Shown one piece after another: positions 37,157 to 46,771 of a DNA stretch of 64,000 nt; positions within the stretch are counted from its first letter, which is position 1, and each line of letters starts with the position of its first letter. A program made the translations under genes and the position numbers. This stretch comes from Sulfitobacter sp. EhC04. GTDB taxonomy: Bacteria; Pseudomonadota; Alphaproteobacteria; Rhodobacterales; Rhodobacteraceae. Under the pieces are notes generated by a model, which ran no database searches, was not told where the DNA came from, and saw only the letters and a list, made by a program, of their open reading frames with translations. The DNA is taken from assembly GCF_001650875.1 (NCBI RefSeq), contig NZ_LXYI01000031.1, forward strand, positions 21,290-85,289. Direction: 5' to 3'.

Positions 37157-37999
37157 ATGAAATTCAAGAAACTTGTGCTGACAGGGGCTGCCGGGCGACT
37201 GGGGTCCTACCTGCGCGAACCGCTGTCGAAAATGTGTGACGAACTGCTGAGCACCGACATCGCCGAGGAGATCGGAACGCTCTATCCCGGTGAAAGCTAC
37301 GTCCGCGCCGATCTGGCAAAATTCGATGAGATCCACCCGCTACTGGAAGGTGCCGACATGGTGGTGCATTTCGGCGCAATCGTGGATGAAAAACCGTTTG
37401 AGGAACTGCTGGGGCCGAACTTCATCGGGTCCTACAACATCTGGGAAGCAGGCTATCAGCATGGCGTGCGCCGGATCGTCTATGCGTCTTCCATCCATGC
37501 GGTGGGCATGCACAAGAAGCGCGATTTCATCGGCACCGATGCGCCGCACCGGCCCGACACTTTCTATGGCCTTGCCAAATGCTTCACCGAAGACCTGGGG
37601 TCGATGTACTGGGACAAACGCCAGTTGGAGAGCGTGCACCTGCGCATCCTGTCGGCCGCGCAGGTCAACAACGCGCGCGCGCTGGGGTCATGGCTGTCTT
37701 ATGACGATCTGATCCATCTGGTCACGCGGGCAATCGACACGCCCTCTGTCGGCTTTACCGTGATCTACGGCGTGTCCAACAACGACCGCGCGCCGGTGGA
37801 CAACACAAATGCCGCCTTCCTGGGATACCGGCCCAAGGACAACGCAGAGCAATTCGCGCAAGAAGTTCTCGCCGACACCCCTGCCGCAGACCTGAATGAC
37901 CCTGCCGAGATGCTGCAAGGCGGACCTTTTGCCGCCGTCGATCTGGGCCAGAGCGGTCTGGCGCAGATGACCATCGTGGACGACCGCAAAAAGACCTGA
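37157..37999 (+). CDS. NAD-dependent extended SDR, uronate dehydrogenase-like
   Basis: 280 residues. The nucleotide loop is TGAAGRLG (9-16), the acid STDIAEE follows strand 2, and the catalytic Tyr-x-x-x-Lys is YGLAK with SS upstream in YASSIHAVG. Blocks such as FGAIVDEKPFEELLGPNFIGSYNIWEA and FLGYRPKDNAEQF closely resemble Agrobacterium-type uronate dehydrogenases that oxidise hexuronates to aldaric lactones. AAAGG lies upstream of the ATG. A perfect hairpin follows the stop. Confidence 0.82.
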   Translation: MKFKKLVLTGAAGRLGSYLREPLSKMCDELLSTDIAEEIGTLYPGESYVRADLAKFDEIHPLLEGADMVVHFGAIVDEKPFEELLGPNFIGSYNIWEAGYQHGVRRIVYASSIHAVGMHKKRDFIGTDAPHRPDTFYGLAKCFTEDLGSMYWDKRQLESVHLRILSAAQVNNARALGSWLSYDDLIHLVTRAIDTPSVGFTVIYGVSNNDRAPVDNTNAAFLGYRPKDNAEQFAQEVLADTPAADLNDPAEMLQGGPFAAVDLGQSGLAQMTIVDDRKKT

Positions 38000-38006
38000 C
38001 CCCCCG

Positions 38007-38033
38007 GCGGATGCATCGCCCCGATGCATCCGC
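38007..38033 (+). terminator. Perfect 12-bp stem-loop after the dehydrogenase gene
   Basis: GCGGATGCATCG and CGATGCATCCGC are exact complements with a CCC loop, eight bases past the stop. A T-run is absent, so it may act as a rho-dependent end or as 3' protection. Confidence 0.65.
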
Positions 38034-38181
38034 TGCACCAAAAACACAGGGTAACGGAAACAGTCCGCTCATTTTATTGAGATTTTTTCTCAAGTTGCCA
38101 AAATTCCGCCACACTTCCCCGTAAGGTTGACAGTAAGCATGCGTGCACGCCGCGCTGGTATTAACTGTGGTGGAGAAACCG

Positions 38182-39159
38182 ATGAAAATTCTGGCAGTGG
38201 ATGACGACCTGATCATCTTGGAACTGCTGACGCAGTTCATTCAGGCTGTGGGTGACCACGAACTGGTGACAGCGGAATCGGGCAGCGAAGCACTGGACCT
38301 GCTGCGCGCAGAGGCGAAGGGGACTTTCGACTGTTTCATGCTCGACATCCAGATGCCGAACATGGACGGAATTGAACTGACCCGCCGCATCCGCATGATG
38401 TCGCGTTATGCCGACACGCCAGTTCTGATGCTGACCGCAATGGCGGACAAACGGTATATCGACGGCGCTTTCGCTGCGGGGGCCACGGACTATGTGACCA
38501 AACCCTTCGAAGTGGCCGAACTGCAGGCCCGGCTGGGTCTGGTCGCCGGCATGATCGAAGGGCGCCGGGCGCGCACGCGGAAAATCTTTGCCGCAAGTGC
38601 GGTAGGTGCGCAGGCAGGCTCGACCGCTGTTGAACTGCACGAGCCGATTTCCATCCATGATGTCGACAACGTCATCGAATACGTAGCGATGGAAAACTAC
38701 GTGCAACAATTGACCCGCAATTCGCTGTTCGGATCATCCACTTTCGCCTTCACCATGCGCGAGATCGAGCAATATCACGCGGCGATGAGCCCGTTTGAGT
38801 TCTACAGCCTTATCTCGGACATGGCCGAGATCATCTCGGACACCCTGCATGGACACCAGTTCCTGATGTCCTACGCGGGCAGCGGCACCTTCGTCTGCAT
38901 TACCGAAAGCGGCTGGCGCCCTGACATGGGCAGGCTTGTCGATGCCGTGAACCTGTCGCTGGCGCGCACGGAGCTATACAACAACGCGGGCGAACGGCTG
39001 CATCCTCGGGTTTCGGGGGGTGACGTTGTCCGCCTGATCTGGAAAAGCGGTGCCGCCGTCATGGATGCGCTGGCAACGGCGCATGCGACAGCAGAGGCCG
39101 CCAGCGCGGCCCATGGCAAGTCGCAGACCGATTACTGGAACATGGGACAGATTGCATGA
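38182..39159 (+). CDS. Response regulator with uncharacterised output domain
   Basis: 325 residues. The receiver domain (1-120) has acidic pair Asp8/Asp9, phosphoacceptor Asp55 (FMLDIQMPNMDG), Thr86 and Lys107. The C-terminal region (about 150-325) contains EPISIHDVDNVIEYVAMENYVQQL and SYAGSGTFVCITESGWRPDM; it is not a recognised DNA-binding fold and partly recalls a degenerate nucleotide-cyclase-like layout, which I cannot confirm. GGAG precedes the ATG. The stop overlaps the HPt gene start, making a phosphorelay pair. Confidence 0.85.
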   Translation: MKILAVDDDLIILELLTQFIQAVGDHELVTAESGSEALDLLRAEAKGTFDCFMLDIQMPNMDGIELTRRIRMMSRYADTPVLMLTAMADKRYIDGAFAAGATDYVTKPFEVAELQARLGLVAGMIEGRRARTRKIFAASAVGAQAGSTAVELHEPISIHDVDNVIEYVAMENYVQQLTRNSLFGSSTFAFTMREIEQYHAAMSPFEFYSLISDMAEIISDTLHGHQFLMSYAGSGTFVCITESGWRPDMGRLVDAVNLSLARTELYNNAGERLHPRVSGGDVVRLIWKSGAAVMDALATAHATAEAASAAHGKSQTDYWNMGQIA

Positions 39160-39515
39160 AAGACATGGTCGATGAACTTCCCGGTCTGGCCAAAGTCAGG
39201 ACCCGGTTTCTGGAAATGCTGGTGGACCGCCAGGCCCTTATTGCGGAACACGCATTAAGCGCATGGGAAGGCGAGACCCTGCAAGACATCAACGGCAACC
39301 TGGAGGCGGCAAAAGCCATCCTGCACCAGATTGCAGGCACTGCCGGCTCGCTCGGGTTTTCCGACCTCGGGGTTGCGGCACGGTCCTGCGAGAGCGAAGT
39401 CATTGCACATCTCGAAGGCCCGGATGCAGATCTGGCGATCTGCCCCGGCGAAATCATCTATCACATGGACCTTTTCGTGAAGCAGTGTGAGGAAACGCTG
39501 AACACATTGGCCTGA
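39156..39515 (+). CDS. Histidine phosphotransfer (HPt) protein
   Basis: 119 residues, all-helical. The phosphoryl-accepting His57 sits in AILHQIAGTAGSLGF, matching the HPt pattern H-x3-G-x-A-x2-(L/F)G. It is coupled by ATGA to the preceding response regulator. HPt proteins shuttle phosphoryl groups from hybrid kinases to regulators, so the CHASE hybrid kinase 2.3 kb away is a candidate partner (inference). A clear terminator follows. Confidence 0.88.
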   Translation: MKDMVDELPGLAKVRTRFLEMLVDRQALIAEHALSAWEGETLQDINGNLEAAKAILHQIAGTAGSLGFSDLGVAARSCESEVIAHLEGPDADLAICPGEIIYHMDLFVKQCEETLNTLA

Positions 39516-39559
39516 CATCCATCAGGCTGCGCTCAGATTGCAACAGAACATCCCTCCCT

Positions 39560-39591
39560 CCCCGGTTGCGTCTGCATCCGGGGCTTTTTTG
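39560..39591 (+). terminator. Rho-independent terminator after the HPt gene
   Basis: CCCCGG pairs with CCGGGG across a 12-base loop and is followed by CTTTTTTG. It ends the response-regulator/HPt transcript before the convergent response regulator. Confidence 0.85.
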
Positions 39592-39612
39592 CCTGGGGTC
39601 GTGTCTGAGTGA

Positions 39613-39981
39613 TTACTTGCGGATCGCGCTCTTGATCTGGTCGGCCAGTGACATGGGGTCGAAGGGCTTGCTGATCACATCGGCAGCGCCAACATTGCGC
39701 AACTCCTCGATCTCGGCATGTTGGGCACGGGCTGTCATGAAAATCGCGGGCACATTGGCCAGATGCGGCAGCTTGCGCATTTCCTCAAGCGTCTGACGAC
39801 CGGTCATGCCCGGCATCATCATATCGAGCAGAATGACATCAGGGGTATAGTCCTGCACCCGCGCCAGGGCGTCCTCGCCACATTCGCACTGGATCACGTC
39901 GAAATCCCCCGCAAGGTCCAAAGACATCTTGGCAATTTCGCGAATGTCCGCATCGTCTTCTACGTGAATAAGTTTGAGCAT
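39613..39981 (-). CDS. Single-domain response regulator (CheY-like)
   Basis: 122 residues consisting only of a receiver domain: acidic Glu8/Asp9/Asp10, phosphoacceptor Asp53 (ILLDMMMPGMTG), Thr83 and Lys105 (SKPFDP). It has no output domain, so it acts by protein contact or within a phosphorelay. It lies 13 bases after the histidine kinase gene on the same strand. Confidence 0.92.
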   Translation of the reverse strand: MLKLIHVEDDADIREIAKMSLDLAGDFDVIQCECGEDALARVQDYTPDVILLDMMMPGMTGRQTLEEMRKLPHLANVPAIFMTARAQHAEIEELRNVGAADVISKPFDPMSLADQIKSAIRK

Positions 39982-39994
39982 CGGGGACTCTCTG

Positions 39995-41653
39995 TCAGGA
40001 GGCGCTGCGCATCTTTACGACATTATCCGCAGGGGTGCTTTCCATATTGGCTTCGGTTTTAGGCAGTACGAAATAGAATGTCGTTCCTATTCCCTCTGTC
40101 GTCTCGAATCCTATATTGCCACCTAACCCCTCTACAATAGCTTTACAGATGCTCAGGCCCAATCCGGTGCCACCTTTTGCAGATCGGTTCGAATTTTCCA
40201 TATCCGCAAAGCGTTCAAAGACCTTGTGCTGGTCCTTGATGGGAATTCCGGTGCCCTGATCCTTCACCGCGACCCGCACCGAATCGCCCTGATCCTCGAT
40301 CACAATCCGAACCGCGCTGCCTGACTTGGAAAACTTGCAGGCGTTGGACAGGAAATTGTTGAGGACCTGAATGATCCTGTTCGGGTCGGTATTGATCCAG
40401 ATCGGGGAATCGTCGCTGTTGCTTTCGACCTTCACCGCAAAGCGTTTCTGCATCGTGACATTCGCGTTCTTTGTTTCTGTGACCAGATCGGTGAGGTTCA
40501 CGTCGCGTCGGTCGAACTCCATCCGCCCGGCAGCGATCTTTTCCAGGTCGAGAATGTCATTGATGATCAGCACCAGCCTGTCGGCGTTGCGGTGCGCGAT
40601 TTCCAGCATGCTCACCGCCTTGTCGGGCAATTCCCCGGCAGCGCGGGACAACAACAGGCCCATCGCCCCCTTGATCGACGTCAGCGGAGAGCGCAGTTCG
40701 TGGCTTACCGTCGAAATGAAATCCGACTTGCGCTGCTCTTCGGAGACGCGTTTTGACATGTCCGCCATCACGACCATGAAGCGGCCCTTGAGCGTGCCGA
40801 CCTTCAGACGGGTGATGCCGATGTGAAAGGGCTTGCCGCAATACTCCGTCTCGAATTGAGCGTTGTCCGCGCCAGTGCTGCGCATCTCGCGGCAGGTTGC
40901 CACGATGCTGCCGACACCATCCACTCCCTTGAGCTGGGACAGCGGAATCAACTGTTCAGCCGCCCGTCGCAGCCCAAGACGGCCAAGAGCCACCTTGTTC
41001 ATGTAGGTCGCGGCCATCATCTCGCAATCGACGATCCAGATATCTTCCTTCATTTCATCCGTCACCTGCGCAATATCGCGCGCGGCCAGCAATTCATGGG
41101 TCTGCGTGACATCCGTGCGGGCAGAGATCGACCCGATCCAATTGCCTTTCAGATCATAGATCGGGCGGACCGTCGTATGGGTAAAAAAGACCGAGCCATC
41201 CTTGCGGCGGATCGGTGTCTCGCCGCTCCAGCTCTTGCCCGTGCTCAACAGCAAATGGATCGTGGGGGCCAGTTTCTGATTTTCGTCGCAGTACAGTTTA
41301 TGCATGGACGTGCCGATCAGTTCTTCCTTGCTATATCCGGTTGCCTCAAGGAAACGGTCATTCACTTCGATCAGGTTGGTGCTTCTGTCGACGACATTAA
41401 CAATCGCGTGTTCATTCAGGACGTCGATACGCTGGCCCAGGGCCAATGATTGCTTGTCCGTTACAAATCGCGCACGGCGGACGCCCAAATAGGCCGGCAA
41501 AAGGGCCGCAATTGCAACGGTGCCCAACACCGGAACCACATCGGCCGCCGAGCCAGAGAGCACGGCACTGGATGCAAGATACCACCCCAATGCCGCTGCA
41601 CCACCAAGTGACAAGCTATTGAATGTATTCAATTTCGTTTCAGACGAACGCAT
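39995..41653 (-). CDS. PAS-domain sensor histidine kinase
   Basis: 552 residues. Two membrane helices lie near the N-terminus (about 16-34 and 40-57) with a very short periplasmic loop. A PAS domain follows (about 75-185, YSKEELIGTSMHKLY ... SARTDVT), then a second PAS-like region to about 300. HisKA has phospho-His318 (VSHELRSPLTS). HATPase has an N box (NNFLSNACKFS) and G box (GGTGLGLSI). GAGG precedes the ATG. It is in an operon with the single-domain regulator downstream. The short loop suggests cytoplasmic or intramembrane sensing. Confidence 0.92.
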   Translation of the reverse strand: MRSSETKLNTFNSLSLGGAAALGWYLASSAVLSGSAADVVPVLGTVAIAALLPAYLGVRRARFVTDKQSLALGQRIDVLNEHAIVNVVDRSTNLIEVNDRFLEATGYSKEELIGTSMHKLYCDENQKLAPTIHLLLSTGKSWSGETPIRRKDGSVFFTHTTVRPIYDLKGNWIGSISARTDVTQTHELLAARDIAQVTDEMKEDIWIVDCEMMAATYMNKVALGRLGLRRAAEQLIPLSQLKGVDGVGSIVATCREMRSTGADNAQFETEYCGKPFHIGITRLKVGTLKGRFMVVMADMSKRVSEEQRKSDFISTVSHELRSPLTSIKGAMGLLLSRAAGELPDKAVSMLEIAHRNADRLVLIINDILDLEKIAAGRMEFDRRDVNLTDLVTETKNANVTMQKRFAVKVESNSDDSPIWINTDPNRIIQVLNNFLSNACKFSKSGSAVRIVIEDQGDSVRVAVKDQGTGIPIKDQHKVFERFADMENSNRSAKGGTGLGLSICKAIVEGLGGNIGFETTEGIGTTFYFVLPKTEANMESTPADNVVKMRSAS

Positions 41654-41787
41654 AAATTTGCCTCGAACTTTCTTCCAATCAAGCCGTCTTGCGACATGAC
41701 GGCATCAACCGTGAGAAACTCATGCCGCAATAACCTGTCATAAATATGGCAAATTCGAACAAGATTCTCATCACCATATTGGCCGCG

Positions 41788-44700
41788 TCACGACGCCTGG
41801 GTCTGATGCCCCACGACATGCTCGGCGATCGTCTCCAGTTCTGCCCGCGATTTCACCAGATTTGCACAGACCCTGCGGTCCTGCGCCCGTTGGCCATCCG
41901 AAGACAATCCGAGAATGCGAACAGGATAGGGAAGCTCTTCGATCTCGTCCAGCAGGCCTATCGCGTCCCCGTCAGGAAGCGACCAGTCAAGGATGATGAC
42001 GTCCAGCCGCTCACATTCCTCCATTACGGCGCGTGCCTGCGCGATGCTCTTCACGTGCCGGATGTTTGCGATCTCGCAAAGACCCGATTGCAGGACCTCG
42101 GCGAAATCCTGGTCGTCTTCCACATGCAGAACGTTCAGCTTTGCCGACATCCGCTTGCGGACGGCCTTTTGGACCGGGGGTGTTTCCACCGGTATTTGCC
42201 GATCGAGCGGATAGGTGAACCAGAACACCGTCACGCCATGCCCTGTGCTTTCAAAACCGATATCGCCGTCATGCCGCCGGACAATCCGTTTCGCTATGTT
42301 CAGGCCCAGCCCGGTGCCCCCCTTGGTCCGGGTGTCCGAACTGTCCGCCTGCGTAAAGGCATCGAATATCCGGTGACGGAAACTCTCCGGTATTGCCGGC
42401 CCGGTGTTCTGAACATAGACGATCACCTGTTCGGAGACGATCTCGGCCTTGATCAGCACCTGCGTTCCCGCGTTCGAGTATTTACATGCGTTGGAAATCA
42501 GATTGGCAAGGACCTGCCGGGTGCGTCCGACATCCGCTGACACATCGAGAGGTTCGGCAGGCAGGTCCACCGTAAGGGTGTTCTTGTGCGCCAGCGCGTA
42601 GGGGGCCAGTTCCTCGACCGTCGCATGAATGACTTCATTCATCGTGATGCGCTGAAAATCAAAGGTAATTTCGCCGGAGGAAATCTTTTCCAGGTCCAGG
42701 ATGTCGTTCACGATATCGGTCAGGTTGTCGGCATTGTTGCGTGCGATTTCCAGCAAACGCTGGACCTTGGGCGGCAGTTCGGCGTCCTTCATCGCGCCGA
42801 TCAGCCCAAGGGCCCCCTTGATCGACGTCAAGGGCGTGCGCAATTCGTGGCTGACCGTCGCCACGAATTCGTTCTTCATCTGCTCCACTTTCTTCAGTTC
42901 GGTGATATCGCTCACCTGGCCAATGAAGGAATTGCTGCCGGCATTCTTGTCGAAGAACCAGGAGATATGCAGCAGGCACCATCTTTCCTCGCCACTGCTG
43001 TGCAGGAACCTGTGTTGCCCGCTGTAGATCTGCGAACTTCGGGTTTGGAGCATTTCCGATACGGTTGAGGCGATTGCCTTCACCTCTTCCTTGGGCAGAA
43101 TATCCGACATCCGCATCCCGGATATCAGCTTTTGCCCGTCATAGCCGCTGATCGCGCAGAATGCCGGGTTGACGCTTTCGAAAACGCCGTTCTCGCGCAG
43201 CACCACCATGCCGATGGGCGCGGATTCCAGAACCTGCCGAAACTGCGCTTCGCTGGCTTCAAGGGCATTGCGCGCGTGGCGCAGGTTGGTCACATCGGTC
43301 TGTGTGCCGATCATGCGCAGCGCCCGCCCCCCTTCGTTGCGTTCCACGACAACGGCATCCGACCGCATCCAGCGCCAGATGGCATCGCCGAAACTGACCC
43401 GGTATTCCGAAATCGCACGCGGGGTTTTCCCGTTGATACAGTCGCGGTCCGCCTGTTCAAGGACAGCCCGGTCGTCGGGATGTATCCGGTCCAGGAAAAT
43501 CTGCTGCGGATCATCCAGCTTCTCATCGCCCGGAATCGACATTATCTTCCGCCAGGTGTCGCTGACTTCAGACTTTCCGGTGCGCAGGTCGATGTCGAAC
43601 ACGCCGATCTGCGCGCCCTGAAGCGCCTTGTCATAACGAGCTTTCATCTCGCGTGTCTCTTCGATCGCATGGTATTCACGGGTCATGTCGCGCAGGATCG
43701 CCGTCGTCCGTTCCTCGTGTTCATGCGTCAGCCAATTGTTGCGCTCCAGATTCAGGATCAGACCCTGACCGTCGCGCCGGGCACCGGTGGCGTTGAAAAT
43801 CTGGTCTTCGGACAGGTTGGTCAGGGCGGTGACCATCTCGTCGAAATAGAGGTCGACCATAGCTTGCGGCGGATAGCCAAAACAATCGTGCGCCGCCTGA
43901 TTGGCAAAAAGGATACGGCCATCTCCATCCATGACGACCACCGGGATCACCGCATTATCGACCAGGGCGCGAATTGACTGTTCCTGTGCATTGACCTGAC
44001 GGGCGCGCAGTTCTGCCACTTCGGTCAGGGCTTCGCCGCGCCTGCGCAGGGACCGGATCAGGAACAGCAACATGCCGGTCAACAGGATACCCGCCACCAG
44101 GACAGAGATGGCAGCATTCAAGGGGAAATAGGCGTCGAATACCGGCGTGCTTGTGTAAACCAGCGTCCAGGGCCTGCCATAATTCGTGAAAGTGTAGGTA
44201 GCGGCGTACTTGCCGGTCGCGGTGTTCAGCGCGCCAAGTTGGTCGGCGCTGTCAAAAATAATGTTGTCAGGATCGGCAACTGGTCCATCGAAAACCGAAA
44301 TGTGATAACCGCGCCCCTGATTGGGCGACAGACCCGCCAGCAACCTGTGACCGACAAAGGGCGCATAGACCCAGCCGCGGAACCTGCCACGCACCATTCC
44401 GCCCTTTTCGGGGACGAATTCCTTGTTCCACAAGGGGCGCAACAGCAGGAACCCCGGTTGCTGGGTCTCGTCCTGCAACAGCAGGATGCGCGGCGTAAGT
44501 TGCGGCAGCCCGGTGTCACGGGCGCGCAGGGCGGTATTTCTGCGCCCCTCTTCAAACGTGATATCCAGCCCCAGCGACTCGATGTTCCGGTCAATGGGCG
44601 CAATCCGCGACACAATGAAATGCTCCGGCCCATCGGTCTGCGGATGTGTGGCAAAGTCGGAGCGGGTGTAGACGCGGGTCCGGCCCAGGAAGAAATCCAT

Positions 44701-45012
44701 GTTTTCTGAACGGACCGGTTCGATAAATCCGACACCGTTGATCCCGACCAGCAGGTCATCCAGGTCCAGTGTCTCGGCAAAGGTTTCGAATTCAACCTCG
44801 GTTACGGTTTCTGAGGCGCTGAGGAACGCGGCGACGCCGTTCAGGGTTTGCAGATAGGTCTGCATCCGATGCCGCAGCGCATCGACACCTTCTTCGGTCA
44901 GATGTGCAAATTCCAATTCCGCTTTGTGTTGGGTCTGGCGGACGCTGACACCGAAAAGCACTGCTGTAGCCAGCAGGCAGACGGCCACCAGCATCAACTC
45001 CAGTTTTCTCAT
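41788..45012 (-). CDS. CHASE-PAS hybrid sensor histidine kinase
   Basis: 1074 residues. TM1 is at about 5-23. A periplasmic CHASE domain (about 55-260) contains GVGFIEPV and [19 protein letters not shown], and TM2 is at about 299-319. Three PAS segments follow (about 345-445, 460-580, 588-708). HisKA has His722 ([11 protein letters not shown]), HATPase has [12 protein letters not shown] and GGTGLGLNI, and a C-terminal receiver (about 955-1065) has [16 protein letters not shown] domains sense small extracellular molecules. The preceding codon is GTG, so the start could be one codon earlier. It lies 223 bases from the lipoxygenase-like gene, same strand. Confidence 0.92.
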   Translation of the reverse strand: MRKLELMLVAVCLLATAVLFGVSVRQTQHKAELEFAHLTEEGVDALRHRMQTYLQTLNGVAAFLSASETVTEVEFETFAETLDLDDLLVGINGVGFIEPVRSENMDFFLGRTRVYTRSDFATHPQTDGPEHFIVSRIAPIDRNIESLGLDITFEEGRRNTALRARDTGLPQLTPRILLLQDETQQPGFLLLRPLWNKEFVPEKGGMVRGRFRGWVYAPFVGHRLLAGLSPNQGRGYHISVFDGPVADPDNIIFDSADQLGALNTATGKYAATYTFTNYGRPWTLVYTSTPVFDAYFPLNAAISVLVAGILLTGMLLFLIRSLRRRGEALTEVAELRARQVNAQEQSIRALVDNAVIPVVVMDGDGRILFANQAAHDCFGYPPQAMVDLYFDEMVTALTNLSEDQIFNATGARRDGQGLILNLERNNWLTHEHEERTTAILRDMTREYHAIEETREMKARYDKALQGAQIGVFDIDLRTGKSEVSDTWRKIMSIPGDEKLDDPQQIFLDRIHPDDRAVLEQADRDCINGKTPRAISEYRVSFGDAIWRWMRSDAVVVERNEGGRALRMIGTQTDVTNLRHARNALEASEAQFRQVLESAPIGMVVLRENGVFESVNPAFCAISGYDGQKLISGMRMSDILPKEEVKAIASTVSEMLQTRSSQIYSGQHRFLHSSGEERWCLLHISWFFDKNAGSNSFIGQVSDITELKKVEQMKNEFVATVSHELRTPLTSIKGALGLIGAMKDAELPPKVQRLLEIARNNADNLTDIVNDILDLEKISSGEITFDFQRITMNEVIHATVEELAPYALAHKNTLTVDLPAEPLDVSADVGRTRQVLANLISNACKYSNAGTQVLIKAEIVSEQVIVYVQNTGPAIPESFRHRIFDAFTQADSSDTRTKGGTGLGLNIAKRIVRRHDGDIGFESTGHGVTVFWFTYPLDRQIPVETPPVQKAVRKRMSAKLNVLHVEDDQDFAEVLQSGLCEIANIRHVKSIAQARAVMEECERLDVIILDWSLPDGDAIGLLDEIEELPYPVRILGLSSDGQRAQDRRVCANLVKSRAELETIAEHVVGHQTQAS

Positions 45013-45235
45013 CACTTCACCAACCTTGTCGCAAACCGAACTTGTTAAAGCGCGCCCTTTTAAAGCTTGAGTATCAACCAGCCCTCATCCCCCGACGAAT
45101 ACCACTATGGGTTGCTTACTGGACTCTGTCAAACTTCGAGAGGTTGAGAAACGGGTGCAACGTGGTGATTCTGCACCAGTTATGGCAAAAGACATACCCC
45201 GGCAAAGACGCGTCTCACTTCGGGTCTGCGCGCGC

Positions 45236-46771
45236 TCAAGCGTTGATGTTCGCCTCAAGCATTTTGGGTGTCACGCGCCATGTCGCATATGGTTCTGCCG
45301 CCAGCTTCCGCTCCAGCGCCTTGAGATCGCTCAGGAACAGGCGAAACGCCTCGGCGCCGCGGGCATCAACCGCGAAATACGACAGGTCCTGCATCAGCTT
45401 CGCACGGTCCACGTTCAGATTGAAATTGGCATTCAGCAGGCGCTGGAACACGTCCACCGGCACCCTTTTGCCACTGGTGTGGATGCGCACCGGATTCTTG
45501 TCGACCCACATCTGGTAGTTCCACATGCAACTGCCCAGCGCCTCGTGCTGGACTGACGCCATGTAGATGAACCCGGCACAAAGCGTGGCAAGGCTTTCGC
45601 GCGTGACCACGCCGCCGGTGACACCGTCAATCCCGTTGGGGATATGGTCATTGAGCGCCCGCAGCCATGCCATGACCGTTTCATCCCATTGCAGGTCTTT
45701 GTCACTGTCGTAATAGGCGTTGATATAGCGGGTCGTATGGGCATGCATCACGTCGTAGAGGTCGCGCAGGTTGTCCTGAACGGGGGTGTCGAATTTCCCC
45801 TCGGGCAACCCCCTGTCGTGCCAGTCGAGCGTCGGCACCATGACCGAGGCGCGGTAGCTGTTGAAGGTCCGCTGAAACAGGTCGATCATGCCTTCATGGG
45901 TGAAGGAGAACACGGTCTCGAAATCGCCGCCGCGCAGCATCTGGCCCTTTGCCACCAGGTAGTTTGAATTCTGGGTCCCGAACATATGCGGCCACATCAG
46001 GCGGCACATGGGATGATCGCGATACAGGTGGTTGCGCGTGGCGACCGACAGCGGGCCGCCGCAGGCCAGATGCACCCAGCCGAAATGGTTCACCAGTGAT
46101 ATTTTTGTAGAGGCCGCGCACATCGCGGTGCGCACCGCCTCGTTCCAGCGGCCATCCTCGGCCTTGATATCACCCAGAACAGAGGTGATCCGGCTCGCCT
46201 TCAACCTGCCTGCGCCCTTTTCCACCTTGAAATAAACGCAACAGCCCAGCGGCCGCAGGCCGGGATATATCTCGTGTTTGTCCAGATCGGTAAAATCCCA
46301 AACCAGCTCGCCCGCCGCATTCCTTTCCAGAAAACAGGCATAGGGGCTGGCAGTTGCCATCTCGCCCAGGTCGGGAAGGCCCGCGTGGCGGAAGGCATCG
46401 GGCAGCGCGGGCGGTGGGTAAAGCTTGCGATAGGCCGGACGGCAGGCCGCCTGCATGGCCTTGTTGATATCGGCGTCGATCTGCGGCAGGCCGGGCCGCA
46501 CCGGGGGCAGAACCTGACCCAGCCAAATGCGGAACGAAAACGACGCCTGCATGATCTTGTCGGATTCACCGGGCGGAATCCGGTCGGCCATATAAATGTC
46601 CCTGACCTCCACGCCGGGAATGCGTTCGGCCACGGGAACCAACCGGAGCGGCTGCGGATTGCGCGGCGGCAGCGGGATTTTCTTGGCCTTCTTGAAACGG
46701 AAGATCAGCAGGGAAATCGAATTCCACACCGTGCGGCGGATGATCCAGGTGAAGGGGGGGCGCTGGCTCAT
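45236..46771 (-). CDS. Lipoxygenase-like non-heme iron dioxygenase
   Basis: 511 residues, without an N-terminal PLAT domain. The lipoxygenase helix motif is seen as H229-x4-H234, followed by PLSVATRNHLYRDHP and a WPHMFGTQNSN block comparable to the family LxPHxxxTxxIN. A third ligand, His409 (ASVQHEALG), lies 175 residues on, close to the 186 in soybean lipoxygenase-1. Where the family has Asn four residues later there is Gly413, and the C-terminal residue is Ala, not the usual Ile. The 511-residue length is short. The ATG overlaps the stop of the cyclooxygenase-like gene. It probably inserts O2 into unsaturated fatty acid; product unknown. Confidence 0.78.
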   Translation of the reverse strand: MSQRPPFTWIIRRTVWNSISLLIFRFKKAKKIPLPPRNPQPLRLVPVAERIPGVEVRDIYMADRIPPGESDKIMQASFSFRIWLGQVLPPVRPGLPQIDADINKAMQAACRPAYRKLYPPPALPDAFRHAGLPDLGEMATASPYACFLERNAAGELVWDFTDLDKHEIYPGLRPLGCCVYFKVEKGAGRLKASRITSVLGDIKAEDGRWNEAVRTAMCAASTKISLVNHFGWVHLACGGPLSVATRNHLYRDHPMCRLMWPHMFGTQNSNYLVAKGQMLRGGDFETVFSFTHEGMIDLFQRTFNSYRASVMVPTLDWHDRGLPEGKFDTPVQDNLRDLYDVMHAHTTRYINAYYDSDKDLQWDETVMAWLRALNDHIPNGIDGVTGGVVTRESLATLCAGFIYMASVQHEALGSCMWNYQMWVDKNPVRIHTSGKRVPVDVFQRLLNANFNLNVDRAKLMQDLSYFAVDARGAEAFRLFLSDLKALERKLAAEPYATWRVTPKMLEANINA

